In this document: positions 23,022-31,271 of the stretch, in pieces
Numbering within the stretch: the stretch's first letter is position 1
Layout of the letters: every line of letters begins with the position of its first letter
Source of the DNA: Clostridia bacterium
GTDB lineage: Bacteria; Bacillota_A; Clostridia; Christensenellales; Aristaeellaceae
Direction: 5' to 3'
Length of the DNA stretch: 40,358 nucleotides
Assembly (NCBI GenBank): GCA_017397695.1
Contig: JAFQIF010000045.1
Coordinates: 1 to 40,358 of the forward strand
Made by a program: the position numbers and the translations under genes
Notes under the pieces: model-generated
What the model was told of the DNA's origin: nothing
The model's database searches: none
What the model saw: only the letters and a program-made list of their open reading frames with translations

Positions 23022-23723
23022 TCAGTCTTCGTTATTGCGGAACATGGCGTTCGTGCGCACATGCGCCGGCAGCGCATTGTAGCTGTGCCACTGCTCCACC
23101 AGCGCATCGTCCACCTTGAAGCGCACGAGCACGCTGCCGCCCGCCGGGATGCCCATGTCCTTGAGATTCATGCCGTCTGCATAGATCATCTGGCCGCCGT
23201 CGGTATACAGGCCAAAGACCACAGCCGCATCATAGGCGTCCACGTCCGTCGTATTGGCAACTTCGCACACGACGGTCATTTCACCGCTGCGCTCGTCCAG
23301 CAGAATCTGCGCCTGGGTTTCCAGCTGCGCGCCCGCGTAGCTCGGGTCGATGGTCATGTATTTGATCTGGTAATGCAGTCCCGTCACATTGGGCACGACC
23401 ACGCCGTCCTCGTTGGGCTCGAAGGAGACGATATCAAACAGGAAGCCGTCCTCACCCGGGGCCAGGAAATACGGCCAGAGCTGGGATACCTCGTCAATCG
23501 CCAGCAGCTGTTCGCCGCTGGAGAGCTGATACGTGCCTTCGTCCAGGCAGATGATCTGATCGGAATTGTTGTGTACCTGCGCAAAGCAGTACACCAGATA
23601 ATAATCGCCCGACTGCACAATATTGCAGGAAGACTGCACCACCACGCCCGGCTCTTCTTCGGCCATGGCAGGCACAAAAAGCAGCAGCATTGTCAGCAGA
23701 CATGCCAGAAAAACCCTCTTCAT
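23022..23723 (-). CDS. Secreted protein, FxLYD-like, first gene of the xpaC operon
   Basis: The protein has 233 residues, with a signal peptide MKRVFLACLLTMLLLFVPAMA. The mature part looks like two beta-sandwich units: GDYYLVYCFAQVHNNSDQIICLDEGTYQL, and GEMTVVCEVANTTDVDAYDAAVVFGLYTDGG. This is the pattern of FxLYD-type domains, though I am not certain of the family. GGGAGG abuts an ATG three codons upstream, so the ATG at 23723, nine bases from it, is the better start. Its own promoter at 23768-23796 makes it the leading gene of the xpaC-telA-LemA-like-TPM operon. Confidence 0.72.
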   Translation of the reverse strand: MKRVFLACLLTMLLLFVPAMAEEEPGVVVQSSCNIVQSGDYYLVYCFAQVHNNSDQIICLDEGTYQLSSGEQLLAIDEVSQLWPYFLAPGEDGFLFDIVSFEPNEDGVVVPNVTGLHYQIKYMTIDPSYAGAQLETQAQILLDERSGEMTVVCEVANTTDVDAYDAAVVFGLYTDGGQMIYADGMNLKDMGIPAGGSVLVRFKVDDALVEQWHSYNALPAHVRTNAMFRNNED

Positions 23724-23767
23724 ATTCTTCATCCTCCCGCCCGTTTGCAATCTGTTTTGGTGAATTC

Positions 23768-23796
23768 AGTATAGCATGATTTGTTTTTCGCCGCAA
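23768..23796 (-). promoter_or_regulatory. Promoter of the xpaC-telA operon
   Basis: TTGCGG (23791-23796) and TATACT (23768-23773) are 17 bases apart on the minus strand, about 45 bases before the first gene. Confidence 0.65.
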
Positions 23797-23845
23797 GCTG
23801 ACCCGGTTTACAATGTCGTCCAGCCCGCCCGAATGATACACAAAC

Positions 23846-23884
23846 GGCGCGGACAGCTGGGCCCTTGCCCGCGCCGTCCGCGCC
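23846..23884 (-). terminator. GC-rich hairpin after the secreted-protein gene
   Basis: A 9-bp stem (23876-23884 with 23846-23854) with a 21-base loop is followed only by GTTTGTG, so termination is likely but weak. Confidence 0.45.
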
Positions 23885-23892
23885 GCAATGAT

Positions 23893-24477
23893 TCAGGGAT
23901 TGATCTGACGGCGCACGCCATCCTCGCTGACCACCGTCACCGGCGCATCCTCGCCGCTCACACACAGCTGCTCCGCGTCCTCCAGCGTCAGCGCATCGCG
24001 CACGGCCTGCAGATCGGAAACCATGTAGTGCGCACGCACGTAGCGGTCCAGATCCGCCACCACGATCTCCACGATACCCAGGTTCTTCAGGGCGTCCATC
24101 GCGCCCTGATCCAGCTGCAGCGTGATGATGTCGTCGCGCTTGCTCGCCTGCAGATACAGGCACATGTAATCCACATCCGAGGGCGCAGCCCTGAGCATCT
24201 CACGGAAGGTGACCTCGTCGCCCATGGGCGTATGCAGGCGCAGATTGTACATCACGCCGCCCAGCTTTGCCTGGCGCAGCCACTTGTTGCTGATGCTCAC
24301 ACCGCGGTACGCCTGCGCATCCTTAAAGGAAGGCACGCGCTCCACAGTCTCCTGCTCAGCCACGCTGCCCGGCACATGCGCGGAGGTTTCCGCCGCCAGC
24401 ACGGCAGCTGGGCTGGCCGCCAGCACAAGCGCAAGCGCTGCGGCGGCAAGGGTTCTCATATTTCGTTTGGCGTTCAT
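23893..24477 (-). CDS. Secreted protein of unknown function
   Basis: The protein has 194 residues from MNAKRNMRTL. A signal peptide has its hydrophobic core LAAAALALVLAASPAAVLA (about 8-27), with cleavage likely before ETSAHVP. The mature part has no motif I recognise; SKRDDIITLQLDQGAMDALKNLGIVEIVVADLD suggests an alternating alpha/beta fold. AAAGGGG lies 12 bases before this ATG, and the ATG nine codons earlier has no ribosome site, so the shorter start is preferred. It follows the VanW-like gene by about 40 bases and is probably cotranscribed with it. Confidence 0.65.
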   Translation of the reverse strand: MNAKRNMRTLAAAALALVLAASPAAVLAAETSAHVPGSVAEQETVERVPSFKDAQAYRGVSISNKWLRQAKLGGVMYNLRLHTPMGDEVTFREMLRAAPSDVDYMCLYLQASKRDDIITLQLDQGAMDALKNLGIVEIVVADLDRYVRAHYMVSDLQAVRDALTLEDAEQLCVSGEDAPVTVVSEDGVRRQINP

Positions 24478-24518
24478 CTGTAAAACGCGCCCCTTTCTTT
24501 TCATCCGTGTTTTCCGGC

Positions 24519-26420
24519 TCAGTCATACAGCCCGTAGCCCGGCGGCACCGGCGTCTCTCTGGGTGTCACGCCGACGTAAATCTTCGGCGTCGTGGCCTTA
24601 TAGGTATCGGTGTACATCTTTTCGCGGCTGATCACCAGCCCCTTGGAATCCATCGTCACCAGATACACATCCACCACGTAGCCCACATGGCCGTCGCTGG
24701 TCTGCTTCATCTCGTCGTCATAGACGACATACTCCGCATTCTTGTCGGGGATATACGTCGGCTGCGGCACCGGAATTTCCTCCACAACCTCGCTCTCCAG
24801 CTTGTAGCTGTAGCCGTTGGGATCAGGCCTGCCGTGGATGGTAAACTTCGTATGCCAGTAGCCCTTCTTCTTATAGTACTCGGTGGAAATGTAAATATCC
24901 GAGCTGGTCGTATTCTTGAATACGAAATCCAGACGGTCATCCTGTACCGTGGCGTCCAGGCCCAGCGGCACGTAGTTGGAGGACAGCGAGTGCTGGTATC
25001 GTGTTTTGACCTCCAGACCCGCGTTCACCACCGCGTTGTACAGCGTGGAGGATACCTGGCAGATGCCGCCGCCGACGCCTGTGCGGTAATCGCCGTAAGC
25101 CAGCTCCGGCGCATCCGCGTAGCCGTTGGAATAGGTTCGCTTTCCGGCCACCTTGTTGAAGGATACCTGCTCGCCCGATTTGATGATCAGCTTGTCAAAG
25201 CGCTGGGTACCGTTCTCGATATTGATGAATCGGCCCGGATCGCTTGTCGCGCCGATCGCCGTTTCATAGCTGCTCAGTTCCACGATCTGGCTCTCAAGGT
25301 ATTTGCGCGTGACCGGCGCCTGCACGACCGTCGGCGCAAGATCGACCACGCCGGACTCAAGCTTATCCACCATGGCACAGATGCGCTCGTTCAGGCCTGT
25401 GATATCCAGCTCGCGGCCCGGCACGTCATCCGTATAGGAAAACGGCGGCCACTTCGAGCTGTCGTTGATGCGCGTAGCGCTCACCGCCGGCTGATCCACT
25501 TCTTTTTTGATCTGCGTCAGGATCTGATTGACGCTGGACAGATCGTAGGTGAGCGTCGTATAGCGCATCACCGGCGTCTCCTTAAGCGCCTTCACCTGCT
25601 CATAGCGGTTCGCTGAGGAACCCATATGGCCAATCGCCCAGAGCTGATCGAGCTGATCCGCCACATCATACTGCATCTTCAGGTCGTCGCCGGTAATGTC
25701 CCAGCTGCGGCCGTCCTGCGTGCGCAGGGTGATCTTCCATGATGACACGAGGCTGGAAACCTGCTGCGTGACAACAGCCCTGGCCTCGTCGAGCGTCTTT
25801 CCCTCCAGCGGGATATCGTTGACGAAGATATTCTGATAGAATACGTCCTTGCCGTAGTCAAGCGTCTTTTTGATATCCACCAGACGCCCCACGCCGATTC
25901 CGCCCAGCACCAGAACGGTGATCAGCGCGGCCGCAGCCACAGCGGCAAATATGGTCTTTTTGATTCTGGCATTGCGACGCGCGATGGCTTTTTTGCTCAT
26001 CTTGCGCGGCGCGCTCTTTTTCGCCTGTACCGGGCGCGTCCGGTTCCCCGCGTCGTTTCGTCCCGGCTCCCGGGCCGTTCCTGCAGCGGCAGGCGCTGCG
26101 GCCTGCCTGATCTTTGCGCCTGCGCGGCCCTCTTCAGGCATCCGCTCCGGCTTCTTTTTTTCCTCCTGCAGCGCAGGCTTTGCCGCCGGCGCGCCGCGGC
26201 GCTCGGCTGCGCCCGATACGCGGCTGGCAGAAACCATCCATTCCGGCGCGTCGTCCTCTTCCACCACGATGCGATGCATCTCCGGCGGAATCTCCTGCGC
26301 CTTTTCCTTCAGGGGCTGCGGCGTCTCCTGCGTCTGTCCGGAAAGGATGTCTTCCTCCTCCGGGATCTGCACCAGCGCCTGCGGCCTCCTTCTTCGGTGC
26401 GGCTGTCTGCTCTCAGACAA
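24519..26420 (-). CDS. VanW-family protein with N-terminal membrane anchor
   Basis: This 633-residue protein probably starts at TTG (26420): AAAGGAGG lies eight bases before that codon, and the only upstream ATG would put this site inside the gene. The first 155 residues are charged, Pro/Ala/Glu-rich and cytoplasmic. A membrane span follows near 158-182 (FAAVAAAALITVLVLGGIGVG). Outside come a YoaR-like putative peptidoglycan-binding domain (about 200-350) and a VanW domain (about 400-540; GTQRFDKLIIKSGEQVSFNKVAG and GVGGGICQVSSTLYNAVVNAGL). It ends in a beta-rich G5-like tail. It probably acts at the cell wall. Confidence 0.88.
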   Translation of the reverse strand: MSESRQPHRRRRPQALVQIPEEEDILSGQTQETPQPLKEKAQEIPPEMHRIVVEEDDAPEWMVSASRVSGAAERRGAPAAKPALQEEKKKPERMPEEGRAGAKIRQAAAPAAAGTAREPGRNDAGNRTRPVQAKKSAPRKMSKKAIARRNARIKKTIFAAVAAAALITVLVLGGIGVGRLVDIKKTLDYGKDVFYQNIFVNDIPLEGKTLDEARAVVTQQVSSLVSSWKITLRTQDGRSWDITGDDLKMQYDVADQLDQLWAIGHMGSSANRYEQVKALKETPVMRYTTLTYDLSSVNQILTQIKKEVDQPAVSATRINDSSKWPPFSYTDDVPGRELDITGLNERICAMVDKLESGVVDLAPTVVQAPVTRKYLESQIVELSSYETAIGATSDPGRFINIENGTQRFDKLIIKSGEQVSFNKVAGKRTYSNGYADAPELAYGDYRTGVGGGICQVSSTLYNAVVNAGLEVKTRYQHSLSSNYVPLGLDATVQDDRLDFVFKNTTSSDIYISTEYYKKKGYWHTKFTIHGRPDPNGYSYKLESEVVEEIPVPQPTYIPDKNAEYVVYDDEMKQTSDGHVGYVVDVYLVTMDSKGLVISREKMYTDTYKATTPKIYVGVTPRETPVPPGYGLYD

Positions 26421-26486
26421 AGCCTTCACCTCCTTTTGGTTCAAGCGGGCACACTGCCCGATCATTCATATAATCAATCAATCTAT

Positions 26487-26515
26487 ATCATACTTCATTT
26501 TTCTGCCGCATGCAA
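26487..26515 (-). promoter_or_regulatory. Promoter of the VanW-like gene
   Basis: TTGCAT (26510-26515) and TATGAT (26487-26492) are 17 bases apart on the minus strand. The rest of 26421-26635 holds no gene I can see. Confidence 0.65.
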
Positions 26516-26635
26516 GCATTTCTTTACATTCCGTGTGCATGCATCCGCGGTTTCTTTCCGCCTGCCCAATAGACGATTGAGACATCCGTTTTATTTCCGG
26601 CTTCGTCTTCTTTATCAAAATTTTGAAAACAGGTA

Positions 26636-26664
26636 TTGACAATAGGGGGCTTTTTGAATATAAT
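26636..26664 (+). promoter_or_regulatory. Promoter of tRNA-Leu
   Basis: TTGACA (26636-26641), 17 bases, TATAAT (26659-26664): the full sigma-A consensus, 36 bases before the tRNA. A short GCATCT/AGATGC hairpin lies in the 5' leader. Confidence 0.92.
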
Positions 26665-26699
26665 AAATCCGTTGCATCTGAGATGCATCAATTGAATAC

Positions 26700-26784
26700 G
26701 CGGTAGTGCTGGAATTGGCAGACAGGCACGTTTGAGGGGCGTGTGTTGTATGACGTATGGGTTCAAGTCCCATCTACCGCACCA
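26700..26784 (+). tRNA. tRNA-Leu, anticodon GAG
   Basis: Acceptor GCGGTAG pairs with CTACCGC, followed by A and encoded CCA. The anticodon stem CACGT/GCGTG closes loop TTGAGGG, giving GAG (reads CUC and CUU). A class II variable arm and GTTCAAGTC T-loop are present, 85 bases in all. Confidence 0.95.
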
Positions 26785-26785
26785 C

Positions 26786-26815
26786 AGGACATCCTAACAA
26801 AGGATGTCCTTTTTG
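26786..26815 (+). terminator. Terminator of tRNA-Leu
   Basis: A perfect 10-bp stem (26786-26795 with 26801-26810), AACAA loop and a T-run follow directly after the tRNA. Confidence 0.93.
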
Positions 26816-26902
26816 TTTAAATCAAAGCAGACCGTGTATCAAAAATAAGCAAAAAAGAAAGGCGTCCGAACGCAGCCTTTGCGTTCGGACGCCGTTTCTG
26901 TT

Positions 26903-27442
26903 TTACATCATTCGCTCCCACGGCGCGTTTTCCGCCGTCGGTTCATGGCAATTGCCATCCATCAGGCTCTTCCACAGTTCGCCGCCAAACCACATGTATT
27001 CGCCCATGCCGGCAGCATTGGTGCTGGTAAATGCCTGCGGCGCCACACGGATTCCATCGCGGTATTCAACCCGCTCCCACAGCGTCGGTGCGTATCGGGG
27101 ACTGTTTTCCTCCGTGTTCCATAGATCGGTGTTCGCCCGCCAGATGACGGAAGAATCATTGTCATCGCGAATGCGCGTACCTGCTGCAATCAGCTCTCCC
27201 TCACCGCAGAATTCTGCGCGAGTCGGAAAGCAGTCGATCATGCGGCCTGCCGTAGCGTTGTCGATGGGCAGACCGTTGACGCGCCAGCGCATGTCGATGC
27301 GCAGGATTTCGCTGTCTGTCAGCGGTCGGGACGCCTCCTCAAGCTTTGCCCTGCGCGCGTCTTCTTCCATCCGGGCCAGTTCTTCGGATGTATATTTTTG
27401 GATAGTCAGAACACCGTTTTTCCAGATTCTCTTTTCTTTCAT
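26903..27442 (-). CDS. Tail-fibre-like protein with CBM5/12-like C-terminus
   Basis: The 179-residue protein has a charged helical N-terminus (KYTSEELARMEEDARRAKLEEA) and a central region with RVNGLPIDNATAGRMIDCFP. The C-terminal segment pattern (LWERVEYRDGIRVAPQAF, then YMWFGGELWKSLMDGNCHEPTAENAPWERM) fits the small aromatic-rich carbohydrate-binding modules often found at the ends of phage tail accessory proteins. It has no signal peptide. GGGAGG lies eight bases before the ATG and overlaps the end of the collagen-like gene, so the two are coupled. Function in adhesion or glycan binding is inference. Confidence 0.6.
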   Translation of the reverse strand: MKEKRIWKNGVLTIQKYTSEELARMEEDARRAKLEEASRPLTDSEILRIDMRWRVNGLPIDNATAGRMIDCFPTRAEFCGEGELIAAGTRIRDDNDSSVIWRANTDLWNTEENSPRYAPTLWERVEYRDGIRVAPQAFTSTNAAGMGEYMWFGGELWKSLMDGNCHEPTAENAPWERMM

Positions 27443-27444
27443 CC

Positions 27445-28371
27445 TTATTTCCTCCCGTAAAAACTAAACGTGCTACCTGCGCAAAATCCTTTTTCTTCGC
27501 TATACGCAATCACAGAAAAGCCGATGATTTTTCCAGAAGACAGCGCCGATGAGTTTTGAAGCTCTCGGGATGAATAAAGCTGGTTAAATACACTGCCTTG
27601 GTTGAAGGTAAATTCAGCTAATACGCCGCGCGGAGTTGCCTGCAGTACTACTATGAATGCTTTTCTCGCTCCATTGATGCCAATTGTTGAGTTGTTTCCC
27701 ATAACGCCCTGCATAATCTGTATCGTATTGTTTGCACTCAGCGAAGCGCTACCGGACAAATTTGCTCTCATATTTGACATAGAAGAGGCACTGCTAGTTC
27801 CCGAATTTGCAACAATAAGCATCTCAGAGTATGAGAATGTCTCTCCTTTATCGTTTGTATTGAATCCGAAAACATAATCATTTTTTGTTTCGTCAACAGC
27901 GACTTCCGTAAAAGTAACATCACTTGTATCCATGCTCGCATCAGAAGGAATTGTAACCTTGCGTATAAACTCCCATCCTGCATCAGTACTCCCTCCACCT
28001 CCCGGCAGCGCCCACAGACCGCCGTTTGCATCCACGCCGACCGCCTGCGTCATCGCATCGGTCTTCACAACAGGCATTACGCCGCCCAGCGTATCGGGCG
28101 CAGCCGTGGGAAGAACGTAGCCGGAATCCCCCGGATCACCCTTTTCACCCTGCGGACCGGCTGGCCCCTGCGGACCCGGATCGCCCTTTTCGCCTTTTTC
28201 TCCCTTCTCGCCCTGTTCGCCCTTCAGGCCTGCAGCTCCCTGCGGGCCCATCAGCCCCCTCGGACCTTCGGGACCCTGAGGACCTTCAGGACCTTGCGGC
28301 CCCATCGGGCCCTGAATACCGCGAAAGGAAGCAATCTGCACATCCACCGCATCGCTGTATGTCATCTTCAT
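27445..28371 (-). CDS. Collagen-like triplet-repeat protein
   Basis: The protein has about 308 residues. The N-terminus ([18 protein letters not shown]) is followed by about 20 Gly-X-Y triplets at roughly 19-80 ([17 protein letters not shown], then [16 protein letters not shown]), which predict a collagen-type trimeric stalk. A short conserved linker ([15 protein letters not shown]) common in phage fibre and collagen-like proteins follows. The C-terminal globular domain of about 180 residues is Ser/Asn/Thr-rich and unassigned. There is no signal peptide. The ATG overlaps the preceding stop by four bases (ATGA). The DNA for the C-terminal domain is visibly more AT-rich than the rest of the window. 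Confidence 0.82.
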   Translation of the reverse strand: MKMTYSDAVDVQIASFRGIQGPMGPQGPEGPQGPEGPRGLMGPQGAAGLKGEQGEKGEKGEKGDPGPQGPAGPQGEKGDPGDSGYVLPTAAPDTLGGVMPVVKTDAMTQAVGVDANGGLWALPGGGGSTDAGWEFIRKVTIPSDASMDTSDVTFTEVAVDETKNDYVFGFNTNDKGETFSYSEMLIVANSGTSSASSMSNMRANLSGSASLSANNTIQIMQGVMGNNSTIGINGARKAFIVVLQATPRGVLAEFTFNQGSVFNQLYSSRELQNSSALSSGKIIGFSVIAYSEEKGFCAGSTFSFYGRK

Positions 28372-28721
28372 ATGCTGCCTACCACCCTTTCCACAATCAT
28401 CGCGCTCGGCGGAAACGGCGTGATAATCTCCCGTCCGTCCGTCACCGCGCCCTGCGCATCCATTTGGGCATCCAGCGCAATGCGGATGTCCCACTCATAC
28501 TCATCCGCCGCAAGGCTCTGCGTGTCCTCGTTGACCAGCGGCACGAAAACCACCCCCTCCTGCGGCATAATCACCTTCTGCAGCACCACGCCGCCGCTGC
28601 GCCGCCTGACCGTGAATACCGCCCGATCATTTTCCGAGAGCTTGTATTCCTCGGGGCAAAAGGCAATCAGTCCCGTATCGCCCCGGCTCAGCCGGATCGT
28701 CTGTCCGTTCACCTCAAACAT
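28368..28721 (-). CDS. BppU-like N-terminal-domain protein (phage baseplate/fibre type)
   Basis: The 117-residue protein starts at [17 protein letters not shown]. The pattern (RGDTGLIAF..., [16 protein letters not shown], the [11 protein letters not shown] strand) matches the small beta-sandwich at the N-terminus of phage baseplate upper proteins and of many stand-alone proteins next to collagen-like genes. It may attach the collagen-like fibre to a platform. A more upstream ATG has no better ribosome site; GAGGAG lies 12 bases before the chosen ATG. It is first in the three-gene cassette and overlaps the collagen-like gene by ATGA. Confidence 0.65.
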   Translation of the reverse strand: MFEVNGQTIRLSRGDTGLIAFCPEEYKLSENDRAVFTVRRRSGGVVLQKVIMPQEGVVFVPLVNEDTQSLAADEYEWDIRIALDAQMDAQGAVTDGREIITPFPPSAMIVERVVGSI

Positions 28722-28773
28722 CGTGTCTCTTTGCTCCTCTCTTTCTCCATGCCAGACAATCCATAACAAAAAA

Positions 28774-28812
28774 CCTGAACGCGCGCCGGGCGAGCGCCGT
28801 TCAGGTTCTGAG
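28774..28812 (-). terminator. Terminator-type hairpin in the leader of the fibre cassette
   Basis: An outer 10-bp stem AACCTGAACG/CGTTCAGGTT and an inner GCGC/GCGC stem close the loop TCGCCCG, followed on the minus strand by TTTTTTG. It sits between the candidate -10 box (28870-28875) and the first cassette gene. The loop is complementary to a site upstream in the same leader. Confidence 0.72.
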
Positions 28813-28869
28813 CATGATGGAGTTGTCTTGTTTTCTGCGGGCGCGCTTTCCCTTCCTTCGCCCGCCTCG

Positions 28870-28875
28870 ATTATA
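28870..28875 (-). promoter_or_regulatory. Candidate -10 box of the fibre cassette
   Basis: TATAAT on the minus strand lies about 150 bases before the BppU-like gene. No good -35 hexamer is visible, so the promoter may need an activator or may be spurious. Apart from this box and the hairpins, 28722-28984 shows no gene. Confidence 0.4.
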
Positions 28876-28945
28876 ATGTATCATGGGTATATCAGGCATA
28901 CAAGCTGACAGATTCCGCCCATTTCCGCCATTTGCGTCATCATAA

Positions 28946-28972
28946 AAGCGCCGGCTCATTGTCCGGCGCTTC
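28946..28972 (-). terminator. Terminator of the EamA gene
   Basis: A GCGCCGG...CCGGCGC stem is followed by TTTTATG on the minus strand, 12 bases after the EamA stop. Confidence 0.85.
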
Positions 28973-28984
28973 AGGCAGATTCCG

Positions 28985-29854
28985 TTATACTTTTTCCTTG
29001 CTGCTCAGGGAATTGACCACCAATGCAGTAAAGATCACCGCAAAGCCCAGCAGCATCGTGGTCGTCAGCGTCTCGCCCAGCAGCAGCCAGGAGGCCAGCG
29101 CGCCGAACACCGATTCCAGCGACAGTAGAATCGCCGCATGCGATGCAGGCGCCATGCTCTGGCCGATATTCTGCAGGCTCATGGCGATGGTGGTGGAGAA
29201 TACCGCCAGATACGCAAGGCCGCCCACCGTGTCCAGGCCGAAGCGTATCGGCATGCCGCGCTCAAAGAGCAGTGCATACACCGCAGCAAATGCCGCTGAA
29301 AACGCAAACTGCAGCACAATCAGCGCGTAGGTGTTCGTTCTTCGCTGGCAGCGGTCCACAGCCATAATGTGCGCGGCAAAGAGCACGCCGCACACGAGCG
29401 TCAGCATATCGCCCAGATTCAGTCCGCCGCTCTCGCCATCCAGGGACAGGCAGCCGATACCCGCCAGCATCAGCGCTGCCGCAACAAAGTTTTTCCGCCC
29501 CAGCTTCTGCCTGAATACCAGCCGGCAGCCGAAGGGCACCAGCAGCACATATACCGTCGTCAGGAAAGCATTCTTGCCCGCTGTGGTCATGCTCAGGCCG
29601 ATCGTCTGCACGATGTAAGCGCTGCACAGCAGCAGACCCACGACCATGCCCCGCAGCACATCCGCGCGCGTAATGCCTGCCAGATGTTTTCTGAACATCA
29701 GCGCCGTCAACACAGATGCAATGGCATAGCGGATCGCGATAATCGCGCCCGGCGGCACGGAATCGAGCGTATTCTTCATCACCACAAAGCCCGTACCCCA
29801 GATGAACGCGGTCAATACCAAAATGGCGTCTGCCATCCATTCTCTTTTTGTCAT
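28985..29854 (-). CDS. EamA-family (DMT) transporter
   Basis: The 289-residue protein has ten hydrophobic segments in two EamA halves: ADAILVLTAFIWGTGFVVMKNTLD at the start of the first, FVAAALMLAGIGCLSLDG at its end, and MLLGFAVIFTALVVNSL closing the second. These drug/metabolite transporters usually export small molecules or amino acids; the substrate is not readable. The start MTKREWMADA follows GGAGGAAG by about ten bases. The upstream in-frame extension lacks membrane character and is rejected. It is monocistronic, divergent from the second telA. Confidence 0.92.
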   Translation of the reverse strand: MTKREWMADAILVLTAFIWGTGFVVMKNTLDSVPPGAIIAIRYAIASVLTALMFRKHLAGITRADVLRGMVVGLLLCSAYIVQTIGLSMTTAGKNAFLTTVYVLLVPFGCRLVFRQKLGRKNFVAAALMLAGIGCLSLDGESGGLNLGDMLTLVCGVLFAAHIMAVDRCQRRTNTYALIVLQFAFSAAFAAVYALLFERGMPIRFGLDTVGGLAYLAVFSTTIAMSLQNIGQSMAPASHAAILLSLESVFGALASWLLLGETLTTTMLLGFAVIFTALVVNSLSSKEKV

Positions 29855-29939
29855 GTGTTTTCTTCCTCCGCTTCCGGCGCATCGCCGTTTCTCCGCCGTA
29901 TTCGCAACATTGTACCACATTGGCCTGCCAAAGAAAAGC

Positions 29940-29968
29940 TTTACACCCCTTTCTTTTTGGTGTATCAT
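29940..29968 (+). promoter_or_regulatory. Promoter of telA paralog 2
   Basis: TTTACA (29940-29945) and TATCAT (29963-29968) are 17 bases apart, 55 bases before the start. Confidence 0.65.
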
Positions 29969-30023
29969 TTATGCAAGAACTTCCGTATTTTAATTGGAAC
30001 GCATCATAAAAGGAGCAATCAAT

Positions 30024-31247
30024 ATGGATAACAACATGATCCCGAACCTGATTCTTCCGGGCGAGGAGCCGGTTCCGGCTGCCGAAGCGCCGGTCGAGGC
30101 CCAGGCTGCGCCTGCTGCCCCTGCGCCGGCAGCCGCTGCCGTACAGGAAGCGCCGGCCGAGATCAAGACGGAGGAAGCGCCGGCCGAGCCCGTTTCCGCC
30201 GAAGAGGATTCCCTCAATTTTGACAACCTGACCGAGCAGGAAAAGGCCGCCGTTCTCGCTTTCGTGGAGCGTATTGATATCCGCAACAGCGAAACCGTGC
30301 TCAAGTACGGCAACGCCGCCCAGATGAAGATCTCCCAGTTCTCCGACAAGATCCTGGAAGATGTGAAGACCAAGGACACCGGCGCCATCTCCGATATGCT
30401 CACCAACCTGGTCGCCGAGCTCAAGGGCTTTGACGTGGACGAGGGCAAGAAGGGCGGCTTCTTCGGCCTGTTCAAAAAAGCCGGACTGAACCTGACCCAG
30501 CTCAAGGCCAAGTACGAGAAGGTTGAAGAGAATGTGATGGAAATCGTCAGCGCGCTTCAGGGCCATCAGAAGCAGCTCATCGCCGACGCCGCGATGCTCG
30601 ACGATCTCTACAAGCAGAACGAGCAGTTCTATCACGAGCTGACGCTCTACATCATCGCCGGCGAGATCAAGCTCAAGCGCCTGCGCGAGGAGGAGCTGCC
30701 GCCGCTGCTGGCCAAGGCGCAGGAAACCGCCGATCCCGCCGATGCGCAGATCGCCAGCGACTTCTCTCAGCTCATCGAGCGCTTTGACAAGCGCATCCAC
30801 GATCTCAAGCTCACCCGCATGGTTTCCGTGCAGATGGGTCCGCAGATCCGCCTGATGCAGACCAACGACAATGTGCTCGCCGAGCGCATCCAGTCCACCA
30901 TCGCCAACACCATCCCGCTGTGGAAGAGCCAGATGGTTATCTCCATGGGCATGCAGCACGCCGAAGAAGCGCTCAAGGCGCAGAAGGCCGTCACCGACAT
31001 GACCAACGAGCTGCTGCGCTCCAACGCCGAGCGCTTGAAGACCGGCACCATCGAAACCGCGAAGGAAGCCGAGCGCGGCGTGGTCGATCTGGATACCATC
31101 CGCGTGGCCAATACCGCGCTGATCGAAACCCTCACCGAGGTACAGAAGATCCAGCGCGAGGGCGCCCTCAAGCGCGCCGAAGCCTCTGTCGAGCTTGGCC
31201 GTCTCGAGAAGCAACTGCGCGACAAGGTTCTGGAGATCAACAACTAA
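30024..31247 (+). CDS. telA: TelA-family toxic anion resistance protein (paralog 2)
   Basis: The 407-residue protein has a low-complexity Pro/Ala/Glu-rich N-terminal 65 residues, absent from paralog 1. A full TelA domain follows (KISQFSDKILEDVKT, GGFFGLFKKAG, IADAAMLDDLYKQNEQFYHELT, NTIPLWKSQMVISMGMQHAEEALKAQ). AAAGGAG is eight bases before the ATG. The codon bias (CCG proline, CTG leucine) resembles the transketolase genes, suggesting high expression. It is not next to xpaC. A terminator lies 25 bases downstream, and the Abi/HEPN gene begins right behind it. Confidence 0.92.
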   Translation: MDNNMIPNLILPGEEPVPAAEAPVEAQAAPAAPAPAAAAVQEAPAEIKTEEAPAEPVSAEEDSLNFDNLTEQEKAAVLAFVERIDIRNSETVLKYGNAAQMKISQFSDKILEDVKTKDTGAISDMLTNLVAELKGFDVDEGKKGGFFGLFKKAGLNLTQLKAKYEKVEENVMEIVSALQGHQKQLIADAAMLDDLYKQNEQFYHELTLYIIAGEIKLKRLREEELPPLLAKAQETADPADAQIASDFSQLIERFDKRIHDLKLTRMVSVQMGPQIRLMQTNDNVLAERIQSTIANTIPLWKSQMVISMGMQHAEEALKAQKAVTDMTNELLRSNAERLKTGTIETAKEAERGVVDLDTIRVANTALIETLTEVQKIQREGALKRAEASVELGRLEKQLRDKVLEINN

Positions 31248-31271
31248 TCCGCAGAATTCCGCAAGACAAGG

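Noticed and set aside
28100..28320. Short tandem repeats suggesting a CRISPR or satellite array
   Set aside because: They are in-frame Gly-X-Y codons of the collagen-like gene, with no spacers of constant length.
26700..28985. A prophage integrated at tRNA-Leu
   Set aside because: Only fibre-like genes are present, with no integrase, structural or lysis genes, and no second copy of the tRNA 3' end is visible in the window.
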